The notes: a model not told the origin generated them from the sequence alone. Shown: positions 46,918-56,132, numbered from the stretch's first letter. The stretch: DNA of 64,000 nucleotides from Saccharophagus sp. K07 (GCF_014336955.1 NZ_QRAI01000004.1:248001-312000), one strand, 5' to 3'. Numbers and translations are program-made.

Positions 46918-46949
46918 ATTTTTGTACACCTCACCGCATTTTTGTACAC
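46918..46949 (+). promoter_or_regulatory. 12-base direct repeats before trxA
   Basis: ATTTTTGTACAC is present exactly twice, at 46918-46929 and 46938-46949, with starts 20 bases apart (about two helical turns). It lies 49 bases or more before the thioredoxin start, a spacing typical of activator or repressor sites. The factor is unknown. Confidence 0.45.
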
Positions 46950-46997
46950 AGGTGATGTTGATAACGCCGAAAAAATCGGCATTTTTAGGAGAAACTT

Positions 46998-47321
46998 ATG
47001 TCCTTGTTAAATCAAGTCACACAAAACAATTTCGATAATCAAGTGCTCACCAATGAAAAACCTGTATTAGTGGATTTTTATGCGGACTGGTGCGGACCTT
47101 GCCGCACCCAAACGCCAATTCTGGAGGCGGTTGCCAGCGAATACGCGGGCAAAGTGGATATCGTAAAACTCAATGTCGATCAGGACGCAGCGCTGTCCGC
47201 CCAGTACAATGTGCGCAGTATTCCCACCCTGATACTGTTCAAAGGCGGTAAACCCGTGAATGTGCAGGTGGGCGTCAGTTCCGCACGCCAACTCAAAACC
47301 ATTCTGGATAATGTGGTATAG
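46998..47321 (+). CDS. trxA: thioredoxin
   Basis: A 107-residue cytoplasmic thioredoxin with the active site WCGPCR (residues 31-36), the preceding LVDFYADW, cis-proline in SIPTLILFKGG and the normal C-terminal helix. AGGAG lies seven bases before ATG 46998. The presence of Thr rather than the more common Lys after CR (CRTQTPI) is a small variation. It may be one of several thioredoxins. It follows the LpxR-like gene but has its own repeat-flanked upstream region. Confidence 0.9.
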   Translation: MSLLNQVTQNNFDNQVLTNEKPVLVDFYADWCGPCRTQTPILEAVASEYAGKVDIVKLNVDQDAALSAQYNVRSIPTLILFKGGKPVNVQVGVSSARQLKTILDNVV

Positions 47322-47349
47322 ATAGCGCGTGGTAATGGCAAAATTTAAT

Positions 47350-47377
47350 CTCGCTTGCGTGTAAAAACGTAAGCGAG
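47350..47377. terminator. hairpin after trxA
   Basis: CTCGCTTGCGT at 47350-47360 pairs, with one G-T wobble, with ACGTAAGCGAG at 47367-47377 around a 6-base loop. There is no long T run, so it may be an attenuator or a weak terminator. Confidence 0.45.
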
Positions 47378-47428
47378 ACGAATCCTCAAAAAATAGCGAT
47401 ACATTAAAAAATAAAAACAGGAGACATT

Positions 47429-48448
47429 ATGAAAGCGATCGGTTATCAGAAATGCAATCCCATTGATCATCCGGAAGCTTTGGTTGATATTTCATTGCCC
47501 GAGCCGGTTGCCCAGGGACACGATATATTGGTGGAAGTCAAAGCTGTGTCGGTCAACCCGGTGGATACCAAAGTCAGACGAGGCGTGGCACCGCCGGAAG
47601 GTGAATGGAAGGTGTTGGGTTGGGACGCTACGGGAATTGTGCGCGCTGTAGGCGCGGACGTTACCTTGTTTAAACCCGGCGATCGCGTTTGGTATGCCGG
47701 TTCCATTGCGCGCGCGGGCACTAATTCGGAATTACATTTGGTGGACGAACGAATTGCCGCAAAAATGCCGGCGTCACTGGATTTTGCCGCCGCTGCCGCA
47801 TTGCCATTGACCAGTCTCACTGCGTGGGAAATGTTATTCGACCGTCTGGAAATTGCGCGCAAAGGTGAAGATTCGAAAAGACGCGGTCAATCGATTTTGA
47901 TTATAGGCGCTGCCGGTGGCGTGGGTTCGGTTATGACGCAATTGGCGCGGCAGCTGACGGATCTCACTATTATCGGCACCGCATCACGTCCGGAAACACA
48001 GGAGTGGGTAAAAGAAATGGGCGCTCATCATGTTATCGATCATAAAGCGTCGTTTGCTGAGCAATTTAAGAAGCTCGATATTCAGCCGGATTATGTCGCC
48101 AGTCTGACGCACACGGATCAGCATATAGAAAGTATTGTTGAAGTAATCAAGCCGCAGGGAAAACTTAGCTTAATTGACGATCCACAATCCTTCGATATCA
48201 AATTGCTCAAACGCAAAAGTCTTTCCCTGCATTGGGAATTGATGTTTACCCGCCCTTTGTTTACCACTGAAGATATTCTCGAACAGCACCATATTCTTAC
48301 CCGCGTGGCGGAAATGGTGGATGCCAAAACATTGCGCACCACTGTGACCGAGCATTACGGTGTGATTAACGCGCAAAACTTAAAACGCGCCCATGCGTTG
48401 ATTGAATCGGGCAAGGCGCGCGGAAAAATTGTTTTGGAAGGCTTTTAA
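47429..48448 (+). CDS. MDR-family zinc-type alcohol dehydrogenase-like protein
   Basis: A 339-residue NAD(P)H-dependent medium-chain reductase. The N-terminal GroES-like domain (VEVKAVSVNPVDTKVRRG) leads to the nucleotide motif IIGAAGGVGSVMTQLAR. The C-terminal substrate domain ends GKARGKIVLEGF. Zinc ligands typical of true alcohol dehydrogenases are not seen, so it belongs with the quinone-oxidoreductase-like (zinc-independent) members. AGGAG is upstream of ATG 47429. With thioredoxin and a TetR regulator nearby, a role in electrophile or quinone detoxification is plausible. Confidence 0.85.
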   Translation: MKAIGYQKCNPIDHPEALVDISLPEPVAQGHDILVEVKAVSVNPVDTKVRRGVAPPEGEWKVLGWDATGIVRAVGADVTLFKPGDRVWYAGSIARAGTNSELHLVDERIAAKMPASLDFAAAAALPLTSLTAWEMLFDRLEIARKGEDSKRRGQSILIIGAAGGVGSVMTQLARQLTDLTIIGTASRPETQEWVKEMGAHHVIDHKASFAEQFKKLDIQPDYVASLTHTDQHIESIVEVIKPQGKLSLIDDPQSFDIKLLKRKSLSLHWELMFTRPLFTTEDILEQHHILTRVAEMVDAKTLRTTVTEHYGVINAQNLKRAHALIESGKARGKIVLEGF

Positions 48449-48456
48449 TGTACTTG

Positions 48457-48480
48457 GCCCGCCTATGGCGGGCTTTTTGT
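48457..48480 (+). terminator. rho-independent terminator
   Basis: GCCCGCC at 48457-48463 and GGCGGGC at 48467-48473 form a perfect 7-bp stem with a TAT loop, directly followed by TTTTTGT. It ends the oxidoreductase transcript. Confidence 0.85.
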
Positions 48481-48591
48481 TTGTGTCTTAAATTCGACTT
48501 CAAATCCCACCTGTGCGTTTGTTCGCTGTCCTGAGTGCCGGTTTGGCTCACAATGAGTGTGTCATAACCATTAAAAACTAAGGCACTTCCT

Positions 48592-49794
48592 ATGCGGCCC
48601 AATTTCGTTTCTTACGCAGCGCGCTTGGTGTTGGCGGCGAGTTTATTGACCAGTTTTTCAGCATTGATTGGCTGTGGTGGCGGCTCATCATCCAGCAGTG
48701 CTTCTTCGTCCAGTAGTTCTTCATCGTCCAGCAGCTCATCCTCTAGTTCATCTTCCAGTAGTAGCAGTTCAAGCTCGTCGAGCTCCAGTTCAGGCAATGG
48801 CTCTGTGACGATTGCGCCGAACGACCCACTGATTCGCTATACCGGTCGCGTGCAGGTGGATTCTTCTGCCGCGCTTTACGATTGGGCGGATACGCGCATC
48901 GAATTTGTAGTGCAAGCGCCACAACTTGAGTTGTTATTCAACGATGGCAAAAACGACTACAACGTTTTTGTCGATGGCCAATTATCCAAAATTATTTCCA
49001 CTACCAATGGCACAACCGCTTATCCCATTACCCTGGGTGCAGGCGAACACCGGGTATTGGTAACCAAACGCACAAGTCCCAATTTTGGTTCTGGACGATT
49101 TTTAGGTGTACGTCTTCCTCAAGGTGGGCAATTAAAAGAATTGGGACCGCGTCCAAGTCGCAAAATCGAATTTATCGGCGACTCCTACACCGTGGGTTAT
49201 GGCAACGAGGGGCCGGCATTGGATTGCCGCGGAGTATACCGACCTTACGAAAACAGCTATTTATCCTTTGCGACTATTGCGGCGCGCGCACTCTCGGCAG
49301 AAAGCCACTCCATCGCGATTTCCGGTTTTGGTGCTGTGCGCAATTACGGCGATTCCAATACCACCAGCGCAACACCTATGCCGTTTTATTACGGCAGAAC
49401 TGTGATGGAGCGATCCGATTTGAACTGGAATTTTCAGTCATGGAAGCCGGATTTGGTGGTCATTAAATTGGGCACCAATGATCACAGCACAGAGCCGCAG
49501 CCATCGGCTGATGTATTTATTCGCGGAATTCACGGCCTGATTACCCAGGTCAATAATGCCTACGGCTATCTGCCGATTATTTTGCTGGCCGACAGTTCTC
49601 TGCCGCAGTTGGTTTCGCGCATGCAAACCGCCATGCAACAGCAACGCAATATGGGCAATGATCAGGTGCACTTCGTCCAAGTCACTCATCCGCCACAATC
49701 ACAACTAGGTTGCGACTGGCACCCGCTGGTGGTCGGACATCAATCCATGGCGACGGAGTTGGTGAGTTCGATTAAGCAGATATTGAATTGGTAG
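48592..49794 (+). CDS. poly-Ser lipoprotein, CE2-type SGNH acetylesterase
   Basis: A 400-residue lipoprotein (LIGC, Cys28) with a long Ser-rich linker at about 32-68. An N-terminal beta jelly-roll (about 75-180) precedes an SGNH hydrolase. The nucleophile motif is FIGDSYTVGYG, KLGTND supplies block III, and the C-terminal GCDWHP holds the catalytic His/Asp region. This two-domain order matches carbohydrate esterase family 2, which removes acetyl groups from xylan and related polysaccharides. The linker suits a cell-surface enzyme. The substrate is inferred. Confidence 0.85.
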   Translation: MRPNFVSYAARLVLAASLLTSFSALIGCGGGSSSSSASSSSSSSSSSSSSSSSSSSSSSSSSSSSSSGNGSVTIAPNDPLIRYTGRVQVDSSAALYDWADTRIEFVVQAPQLELLFNDGKNDYNVFVDGQLSKIISTTNGTTAYPITLGAGEHRVLVTKRTSPNFGSGRFLGVRLPQGGQLKELGPRPSRKIEFIGDSYTVGYGNEGPALDCRGVYRPYENSYLSFATIAARALSAESHSIAISGFGAVRNYGDSNTTSATPMPFYYGRTVMERSDLNWNFQSWKPDLVVIKLGTNDHSTEPQPSADVFIRGIHGLITQVNNAYGYLPIILLADSSLPQLVSRMQTAMQQQRNMGNDQVHFVQVTHPPQSQLGCDWHPLVVGHQSMATELVSSIKQILNW

Positions 49795-49802
49795 ATCGAT
49801 TG

Positions 49803-49848
49803 GAGCCGCCACTTCTGCACTAATTTGCAAGTGCAGAAGTGGCGGCTC
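49803..49848. terminator. perfect 19-bp hairpin between convergent genes
   Basis: The 19-base arm at 49803-49821 (GAGCCGCCACTTCTGCACT) is the exact reverse complement of 49830-49848, with an 8-base loop. It lies between the CE2 gene and the convergent DUF2238 gene. No T tract is present, so termination is likely but not certain; it might also be a small mobile palindrome. Confidence 0.6.
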
Positions 49849-49906
49849 AAAATTGGAAAATTAGAGAAATTAATAAAGACTCCAACCCAGCCGGATGGGG
49901 GAGAGG

Positions 49907-50572
49907 CTAACGCTGGCGGGAAAACAGATGCGGATTTTTATTAATAAAAGTCTCTATCCATTTCTCCAAAAAAGATGTGCTGCCGACGACTTTTAGATGA
50001 TAGTAACCATATAAACTGATCACTAAGGCGCCGAGCGTATCCACAATCAGATCGACCATGGTGTCCAACAAGCCCGATGGGTCGTCCAGCATAGGTTTTT
50101 GCATATTGGTGCCAAAGAAGGTATCCATGCTGAATTCGAAAATTTCCCACAAGGCGCCGAGACCCACCGCAAATAAAAACGCAAAAAAAGCTACAAACCC
50201 TGGTTTTAGGTGCATGCCGATTTTTTCAATTTCGTTGAGCACATGCACCAGCAAAAAGCCGGCGATTCCCAGCAGCAATCCAGACGTCGTGTGCAGTGCA
50301 ATATCCCACCACCAGAAGCGCGTGTAATAACCGCGCACTTCACCGAGAAACAAGGAAGCAAAAACAAACGCAATGCCCATTAACTGCAATTGCGGCGGAA
50401 TATGGACACGAAACTGGCGTTCCACGAAATACGGAATAAAGGTTATGCCAATAATCCCGGTGGCTGTAAACGCGGGCAGCCAATTCTGTTGCCAAAGTGC
50501 GGCGAGCAATTCCAGGAATAAAATGCCTTGCAGGACGTAACACAAACGGCGGTGTATGGAGAAATTTTTCAC
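49907..50572 (-). CDS. DUF2238 (YjdF-like) membrane protein
   Basis: A 221-residue protein with about six membrane helices. Family signatures are visible: WWDIALHTTSGLLLGIAGFLL and GALWEIFEFSMDTFFGTNMQK, ending in DTMVDLIVDTLGALVISL. Conserved His, Glu and Asp residues inside the membrane suggest a channel, carrier or enzyme, but the function is not known. Confidence 0.8.
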   Translation of the reverse strand: MKNFSIHRRLCYVLQGILFLELLAALWQQNWLPAFTATGIIGITFIPYFVERQFRVHIPPQLQLMGIAFVFASLFLGEVRGYYTRFWWWDIALHTTSGLLLGIAGFLLVHVLNEIEKIGMHLKPGFVAFFAFLFAVGLGALWEIFEFSMDTFFGTNMQKPMLDDPSGLLDTMVDLIVDTLGALVISLYGYYHLKVVGSTSFLEKWIETFINKNPHLFSRQR

Positions 50573-50700
50573 GGAATAAACGGCAAATTCACAACCAGGG
50601 ACTCGGTATCATAACGCAATGCCATGGGGGAGGATATGCAGAGGGATTTTTCCGGTAGGGAAATAATCTGTGCGGCTAGCGCACAGATTATTGGCAGACA

Positions 50701-52827
50701 TTATTTTGTGTTTCGCTTTAAGTTCACCAACAGTGCGCTGGTTAATAGCAAAAATAACCAATCCAAGCTGCCGCCGGAGCTGCCGGGAGATTCTGAACTG
50801 GAGCCGGAACTTGAGGCGCTGGAGCTTGAGCTCGACGAGCTGGAACTTGAACTCGAATTCGAACTGGAGCTGGAAGAACTGGAGCTTGAGCTGTTCCAAG
50901 TCGAGGGATTTGCCGGGATTAGCAGTGTAAAAGCCTGCTGCCCTGGTACGATAAGAATGGGTTCTTCGTTCTCAGTTGTATATCCTCTGATTAGGTGAAT
51001 TCGCACCTCTTCATCCGGTTCGTCCACATCTCTCAAAAAGTCATTTACCACGGGAACTTCCAATTCAAGCACATCGCCCGCTGAAACAGGATTGAATCTC
51101 CGGGTAAAGATTCGTTGCTCGATTCCGACGTCCTCCATAAGCGCTGTTGGTGAAATGAGTTCCACCTGAAATATCAGAGTGATCGGCACATCCGGGTTGG
51201 CAGGAGAAAAAACAAGGGGAATTTTTGCGGTGGTTCCTTCTCTGGCCTGCACAAACGTCAGTCCAAAGCCAACGTCATAACGTGCGCCGACTTCGATAGT
51301 CACTGGCTCGCTCGCATTGCCCGCGCGGTCGATAGCGACCAATCGCACGGTATAGTCGCCAAGAGGCAGGGAAGTGGGTTGCGAGGCAGGTTGCTCCACT
51401 ATTTGACCCGCATAGTAAATTTTATAAGTCACATTGCCGTCGGCATCGACCAAATCGCCATCGTCAATGGTGATCATGCCAGCCGCTGCCAGTGTGCTGA
51501 ATAATTTGTCGGGGGCGGTTTCCACGCGAGCAGGCGCCAGCAGAATTTGTGGCGGTTGTTGATCATCAACAAAATCATCCAGAACCAGTCCGGACGCCGC
51601 CTGACATTCCGCATCACAATCAGGATTCCAGCGATCCGGTTTGCCGTCGCCATCGATATCAATTGCCGCTGCAGGATTATTGGGGAATGCATCCAGATAG
51701 AGTCCACCGTCGACGCGGCACAGTAAATCGCAGGCCGGATCTATAGTGTCAAGGTAACCATCGCCATCGGAATCGAGAGACGCCATTGGATGGAAAGGAA
51801 AGGCGTCTTCCGAATTGATGACACCATCGCCGTCGGCGTCGTCATCGTCTTCATCCAAAAGACCATCGCCATCGCTGTCGCGAAAAATACGGCCGTTTAA
51901 TACCAATCCAGGCAATTGATATCCGTGGCCAAAATCCCAGAAGGGCGTGCCGTCGGTATCTGTTTCTTCTCCCCAATTTCTATAGAGATTCACAGGGCAC
52001 GCCGGGTCGCCGACAAAACGGGGGCACATCAGTTCTGCGAGTGTGTTGCCGCCAGTAGAAGGCCCTCCCGGACTCGGAACGAAATGACTATTGATCAAGA
52101 CCGAACCATCATTTGTGAGCGGAATCGGAGCAAACGTATTCCGGATGTAGCCTAAACTCAGTCCGCCGATAATCCCGCCAACCGGTTCACGCCCCTCCCA
52201 GTTTAAGAAACGCGGTCTTACGGTGGAAAACAGATTGCTTGAGTCATGACCGAAAAAATAACCTGCAATGCCGCCAGCTCCGTAGAAACGTCCCTCAAGC
52301 TGGCCAGTGCTGAAAACTGCCTCCAATATTGTATTTTCTGCACGGGCCACCACCATCCCCGCCAAAGGGCCACGCACAAGGGACAGCTTGCCTGTAATTC
52401 CGGTGCGACGAATGGTGGCTCCGTTTGCGAAACCAAATAAACCTGCATAATCTCCGTCAGGGCGATTCACATACAGGTTGCGAATGACATAACCATTGCC
52501 CTCAAAAAAACCGCGGAAGTTGATCGGCTCCCAGCCTAAGCCGTTATTCCAGTAGGTATCGGCTGCGTCTATGACCCCATCCTGGTTGGTATCAAAATCC
52601 AGATCCGCCGTCAGCTCGACGCCGCGGCAACCGTCAGCCGGACAGCCCGCATTGCTGCCGTAGAGCGTCTTGCCCGTAGAGTCGTTGCGCAGCTCGTTGA
52701 GGTCGGCCAGGTCATTGATTTCGATCAGACCGTTATCGTCGATGTCGTAATCCTCACGCCCTCCAGCTGACCAGGCGGGGAAAGCGGCTGTGGTTAAAGC
52801 CAATAGGAGAGATAGATGCTTGAGCAT
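50701..52827 (-). CDS. GlyGly-CTERM surface protein with Ca-binding repeats and poly-Ser
   Basis: A 708-residue protein with a signal peptide (cleaved after AWS-AGG). EF-hand/dockerin-like segments (DIDDNGLIEINDL, DTNQDGVIDAADT) come first, then GLUG-like beta-helix turns (DYAGLFGFANGATIRR). Thrombospondin type 3-like calcium repeats (DSDGDGLLDEDDDDADGDG) lie at about 325-410, followed by Ig-like beta domains. A Ser-rich run precedes the C-terminus, which reads GGSLDWLFLLLTSALLVNLKR. That is a GlyGly-CTERM signal, normally cut by rhombosortase. Surface export through type II secretion is the usual fate. No enzyme domain was recognised. Confidence 0.75.
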   Translation of the reverse strand: MLKHLSLLLALTTAAFPAWSAGGREDYDIDDNGLIEINDLADLNELRNDSTGKTLYGSNAGCPADGCRGVELTADLDFDTNQDGVIDAADTYWNNGLGWEPINFRGFFEGNGYVIRNLYVNRPDGDYAGLFGFANGATIRRTGITGKLSLVRGPLAGMVVARAENTILEAVFSTGQLEGRFYGAGGIAGYFFGHDSSNLFSTVRPRFLNWEGREPVGGIIGGLSLGYIRNTFAPIPLTNDGSVLINSHFVPSPGGPSTGGNTLAELMCPRFVGDPACPVNLYRNWGEETDTDGTPFWDFGHGYQLPGLVLNGRIFRDSDGDGLLDEDDDDADGDGVINSEDAFPFHPMASLDSDGDGYLDTIDPACDLLCRVDGGLYLDAFPNNPAAAIDIDGDGKPDRWNPDCDAECQAASGLVLDDFVDDQQPPQILLAPARVETAPDKLFSTLAAAGMITIDDGDLVDADGNVTYKIYYAGQIVEQPASQPTSLPLGDYTVRLVAIDRAGNASEPVTIEVGARYDVGFGLTFVQAREGTTAKIPLVFSPANPDVPITLIFQVELISPTALMEDVGIEQRIFTRRFNPVSAGDVLELEVPVVNDFLRDVDEPDEEVRIHLIRGYTTENEEPILIVPGQQAFTLLIPANPSTWNSSSSSSSSSSSNSSSSSSSSSSSSSASSSGSSSESPGSSGGSLDWLFLLLTSALLVNLKRNTK

Positions 52828-53185
52828 AGCGTCCCTTTTCTGCGTTATTGGAATCCCGCCAATCTAACCCGTCGGTACAGACGAGGCATTGATCCAATTG
52901 GCAATTCATCCCAAAAAAACTCGCATGGCGCGGGGATATTTCGTAAAAGGATAAGTGTTGTTATTGATTAGAGCGATAAGTTTGGGTTTATTCGAGGTGA
53001 TATCCAGATGCTGGCCTGGCTGCTCGTTTTCGGTTGAGAGCTGATGATGCTTGTGTGTGCTGCAAATAAACAGCTAATCTCGCTCTTTGAGGGGACTAGG
53101 AGAATGGAAATAAGGAAATGTGTCACCATGGGGGTTATCAATGAGGAACAATTGGATTTGGGATATTAATGGCAGGAAATAATCT
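52828..53185. other. 358-base intergenic region
   Basis: It is divergent between the GlyGly-CTERM gene and the papain-like gene and AT-richer towards its right end. No gene or clear regulatory site was found; a weak AGGAG lies near 53097-53101. Confidence 0.35.
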
Positions 53186-53743
53186 ATGAACTCAGATTTG
53201 GCGAAAGTGTACATATGGGCTACATCAGACACCAACCCCGGTCATGTTTCATTGGAATTAGATGGTGCATATATCAGCTATTGGCCGATTGGCGAAGACT
53301 CTGAATTAAAAAATCAGGTTGTAAATCCTCCTGGCAAAGGAAACCTGAAAGATTTTAAGTATGGGGTTAGTCATAGTGTCACTTTTTCATCCAGCTACAA
53401 GGTAGATCGTCGACTGGAGCGCAAAGAGGCGGATTATATATTGACCCTCCAAGGACTATATGTTCAGCAGATGCGAGCGCAGTGGGAAGATTTTAAGAAA
53501 AATCCTAAACGCTACAACATGAAAAGTCATAATTGCTCCACAGTAGTTGCTTCCTTTTTGGAGGTTGGATCTGGTATTCCGTATGGGAAGACGCCTTGTA
53601 TAAAAATAAATAGTTATGTAGATGATCCGATGCGCAGATTTTTCTATAAATTGCGGTTCCTCGGGCATTCCATAAATATGTGGCCCCCAAATGATGTGCA
53701 TTTATATGTGCTACAGATCAAATCGTCCAAGGGGTTTTCATGA
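53186..53743 (+). CDS. possible permuted papain-like hydrolase
   Basis: A 185-residue protein with AT-richer DNA than its neighbours. A His in PGHVSLELDGAYISYWP (about His20) and a Cys in SHNCSTVVASFL (Cys117) follow the order of permuted papain-fold (PPPDE or NlpC/P60-like) hydrolases, in which His precedes Cys. This assignment is inferred from those two motifs only. No signal peptide. Its TGA stop overlaps the next ATG by four bases. It could be a recently acquired effector or amidase-like enzyme. Confidence 0.5.
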   Translation: MNSDLAKVYIWATSDTNPGHVSLELDGAYISYWPIGEDSELKNQVVNPPGKGNLKDFKYGVSHSVTFSSSYKVDRRLERKEADYILTLQGLYVQQMRAQWEDFKKNPKRYNMKSHNCSTVVASFLEVGSGIPYGKTPCIKINSYVDDPMRRFFYKLRFLGHSINMWPPNDVHLYVLQIKSSKGFS

Positions 53744-54384
53744 AAAGTAAACTGGTGTATTCCAACCTCTATGATTTTAGGCTTTGGGGGTTGGATAAAT
53801 TGCATCCCTTTGATGCAAAAAAATTCAGTCGGGCGTGGGCTAGTCTGCAAGCTGCAATTCCCAATTTGAATGATTATGTGTTGACACCAGAAGCGCCTGT
53901 GACGGATGAGACCTTGAGGTTGGCCCACACGGCTGGTTATTTGGAAACATTGAAGACTTCGTCCGCAATTGCGAATGTGATTGAGGTGAAAGTGGCTAGG
54001 CTGCTACCTAGCAAAATACTCATCAGCAATCTTCTAGATCCCATTCGGCTTGCTACGCAAGGGACATTGCTTGCAGCGGAATATGCGGTAAAAAACCAAG
54101 CCTTAGTGATGAATTTGGGTGGCGGATTTCACCATGCATTTGCGGATCATGGAGAGGGGTTTTGCTTTTTTGCCGATGCCGCGCTCGCTATAAAAAAACT
54201 TCGTCATGATTTGTCGCTTACTTCCAGTGACTTGGTGGCTATGATCGATCTGGATGCCCACAGGGGTAATGGATTCGAATCATTCTTTGCTGGGGATGAG
54301 CATGTGGCAATTTTTGATATGTACAACTTCCAGGTTTATCCAGGGATGCATCGCAGTCTTTTAGCTTGTGCGCAGAAAGGTTAG
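53740..54384 (+). pseudogene. histone deacetylase family protein, C-terminally truncated
   Basis: A 214-residue protein that begins as a class IV-like histone deacetylase or acetoin-utilisation-type deacetylase (NLGGGFHHAFADHGEGFCFF, MIDLDAHRGNG). It carries the His pair and the first zinc ligands. Full members run to about 300 residues; here the sequence stops soon after IFDMYNFQVYPGMH. The third zinc ligand and catalytic Tyr region (GTD...GDPLGG in relatives) is missing. No continuation was found in other frames before the DUF423 gene. It is likely a deletion remnant, coupled to the papain-like gene by a four-base overlap. Confidence 0.7.
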
Positions 54385-54445
54385 ATAAATCGCACTTCTT
54401 ATTATTCCACGCGGTGAATAACAATAGGTTAATGAGCAAAAATCT

Positions 54446-54820
54446 ATGAAAGCAAATTATTTTCTTTTGGCAGCGTCGCTGAATGGTTTTTTGGCGGTGG
54501 CGCTGGGGGCGTTTGGAGCTCACGGGTTGAAGGCTAGGTTGTCGGAGCATTATTTGAGTGTCTGGCAAACGGCGGTGCAGTATCAGTTTTATCATGCGCT
54601 CGCCTTAGGTTTGATCGCGTTATTTTTGCAGCGGGCGGTGGCTAATTCTTGGTTGAATGCGTCTGGTTATTTGATGCTGGTTGGCATTGTGTTTTTTTCC
54701 GGTAGTTTGTACTGGCTGACGCTGGGTGGACCGCGTTGGTTGGGGCCTGTTACACCCATTGGTGGAGTTTGTTTCTTGATAGGCTGGATTCTTTTAGCGA
54801 TCGGTGCGTTGCGGCAATAA
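54446..54820 (+). CDS. DUF423 membrane protein (YgdD-like)
   Basis: A 124-residue inner-membrane protein with four helices and the family pattern LGAFGAHGLK near the start, QYQFYHALALGL in the middle and GPVTPIGGVCFLIGW near the end. Function unknown. It ends four bases before the cupin gene. Confidence 0.85.
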   Translation: MKANYFLLAASLNGFLAVALGAFGAHGLKARLSEHYLSVWQTAVQYQFYHALALGLIALFLQRAVANSWLNASGYLMLVGIVFFSGSLYWLTLGGPRWLGPVTPIGGVCFLIGWILLAIGALRQ

Positions 54821-54824
54821 GGTT

Positions 54825-55145
54825 ATGAAGCCAATCAATATTCTGCAGTCATTGCCGCAAAATCTCGAAGCGGAAGTATTTGAAGATATTATCCGCTCTG
54901 ACAGTGTCAGAATCGAACGCATTATTTCCAAAGGCCACACGTCGCCGGAATGTGGGTGGTACGACCAGGAGGAACACGAGTGGGTGCTGGTATTGGAAGG
55001 TAAAGCATCCCTCGAATTTGAAGGTGGGAAAATCTGCGATTTAGGTCCTGGCGATTACCTCAATATTCCCGCGCACACCAAACACAAGGTGATCTGGACG
55101 GATCCGGATAGGCCGACGGTTTGGTTGGCCGTGTTTTATCTTTAG
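54825..55145 (+). CDS. cupin domain protein
   Basis: A 106-residue cupin. The first motif is YDQEEHEWVLVLEGKASLEF (His and Glu ligands), the second PGDYLNIPAHTKHKV. A single metal-binding cupin barrel fits small isomerases or dioxygenase-like proteins. ATG 54825 is chosen because it lies just after the DUF423 stop and gives MKPINIL; the upstream start at 54804 is inside the previous gene. Confidence 0.8.
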   Translation: MKPINILQSLPQNLEAEVFEDIIRSDSVRIERIISKGHTSPECGWYDQEEHEWVLVLEGKASLEFEGGKICDLGPGDYLNIPAHTKHKVIWTDPDRPTVWLAVFYL

Positions 55146-55191
55146 AAACGGTCTGAAAATACCTCTTAAATTCGCTGTAGCGGTGATCTGA

Positions 55192-55989
55192 TTGTTGTTG
55201 CTGAAAATTTCCCTTGTGTCGATTGTGGTCGGTTTGATTGCCATCAGTGGCCGTTTTTGGGGAGCGCAGGTTGCGGGTTTATTGTCGGGATTGCCGGTGA
55301 TCGGCGGGCCGATTTTATGGTTTATCTATCAAGAGCAGGGTGTGGAATTTGCGCGCAGCACGGCGGCAGCCACTATCGGCGGTTTGGCCGCGCTCTCATC
55401 ATTTTGTTTTGCCTATTCCTGGATTTGCCGGCGATGCGGCTGGATGCTGGCCTATGGGTTATGCTGCGTGATATTTCTGTTGATTGCTTTTTTTACCCGC
55501 TTTTTGGAAATATCCCTTGATCTCAATCTGCATCAAATAACCTGGCTGACATTAGCAGTAGTATTAATCCAATTGATGCTATTTCCTGTTTTGAGTAAAC
55601 AATCCTTATCGGCCCCGGCAGATACCGCAGAAATTATTTTTCGGATGGCTTTTGCGTTTTTATTGGTGCTTGGCATAACGAAATTTGCCGAAATTCTCGG
55701 ACCTGTCTACAGCGGAATTTTGACGGTATTTCCCATTGCCGGCTCGGCAATCGCCGTTTTTTCACACCGCAACCACTCAGCTGCGCATGCAGCGCAGTCG
55801 TTAAAATCCATGATGTTTGGCTTGCTTAGTATGCTGGCCTTTTTTTATGTGCTTGCTTTCAGCAATGCAAGTTTTACGGTCTCATTATCCATCGCTATTG
55901 GCGCTGCACTGCTTGTGCAGGCTCTCGTTATGTTGATTCGTCGCGTTTCGCTGAATAATTTTTGCCAATCGAAGTCTGCTAATCCTTGA
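55192..55989 (+). CDS. polytopic membrane protein, unknown
   Basis: A 265-residue protein with about eight hydrophobic helices, including GLLSGLPVIGGPILWF near the start and ILGPVYSGILTVFPIAGSAI in the second half. The two halves share a G-P-P pattern, suggesting an internal duplication of a small transporter fold. The start is unclear: TTG 55192 or TTG 55195, with no good ribosome binding site. I do not recognise the family. Confidence 0.6.
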   Translation: MLLLKISLVSIVVGLIAISGRFWGAQVAGLLSGLPVIGGPILWFIYQEQGVEFARSTAAATIGGLAALSSFCFAYSWICRRCGWMLAYGLCCVIFLLIAFFTRFLEISLDLNLHQITWLTLAVVLIQLMLFPVLSKQSLSAPADTAEIIFRMAFAFLLVLGITKFAEILGPVYSGILTVFPIAGSAIAVFSHRNHSAAHAAQSLKSMMFGLLSMLAFFYVLAFSNASFTVSLSIAIGAALLVQALVMLIRRVSLNNFCQSKSANP

Positions 55990-56132
55990 AACCAATACTA
56001 AAATTCTTGTGTCCATAACATGCGGACACTGGTTGTACAGCCTCGTGTTATTCTGCGCAATCCTATTCCGCTTATGCTCAGAAGCGTTTCACTGTGTATT
56101 AGCAAGCGCCCTTCAACCGCCGGTGAACCTCA

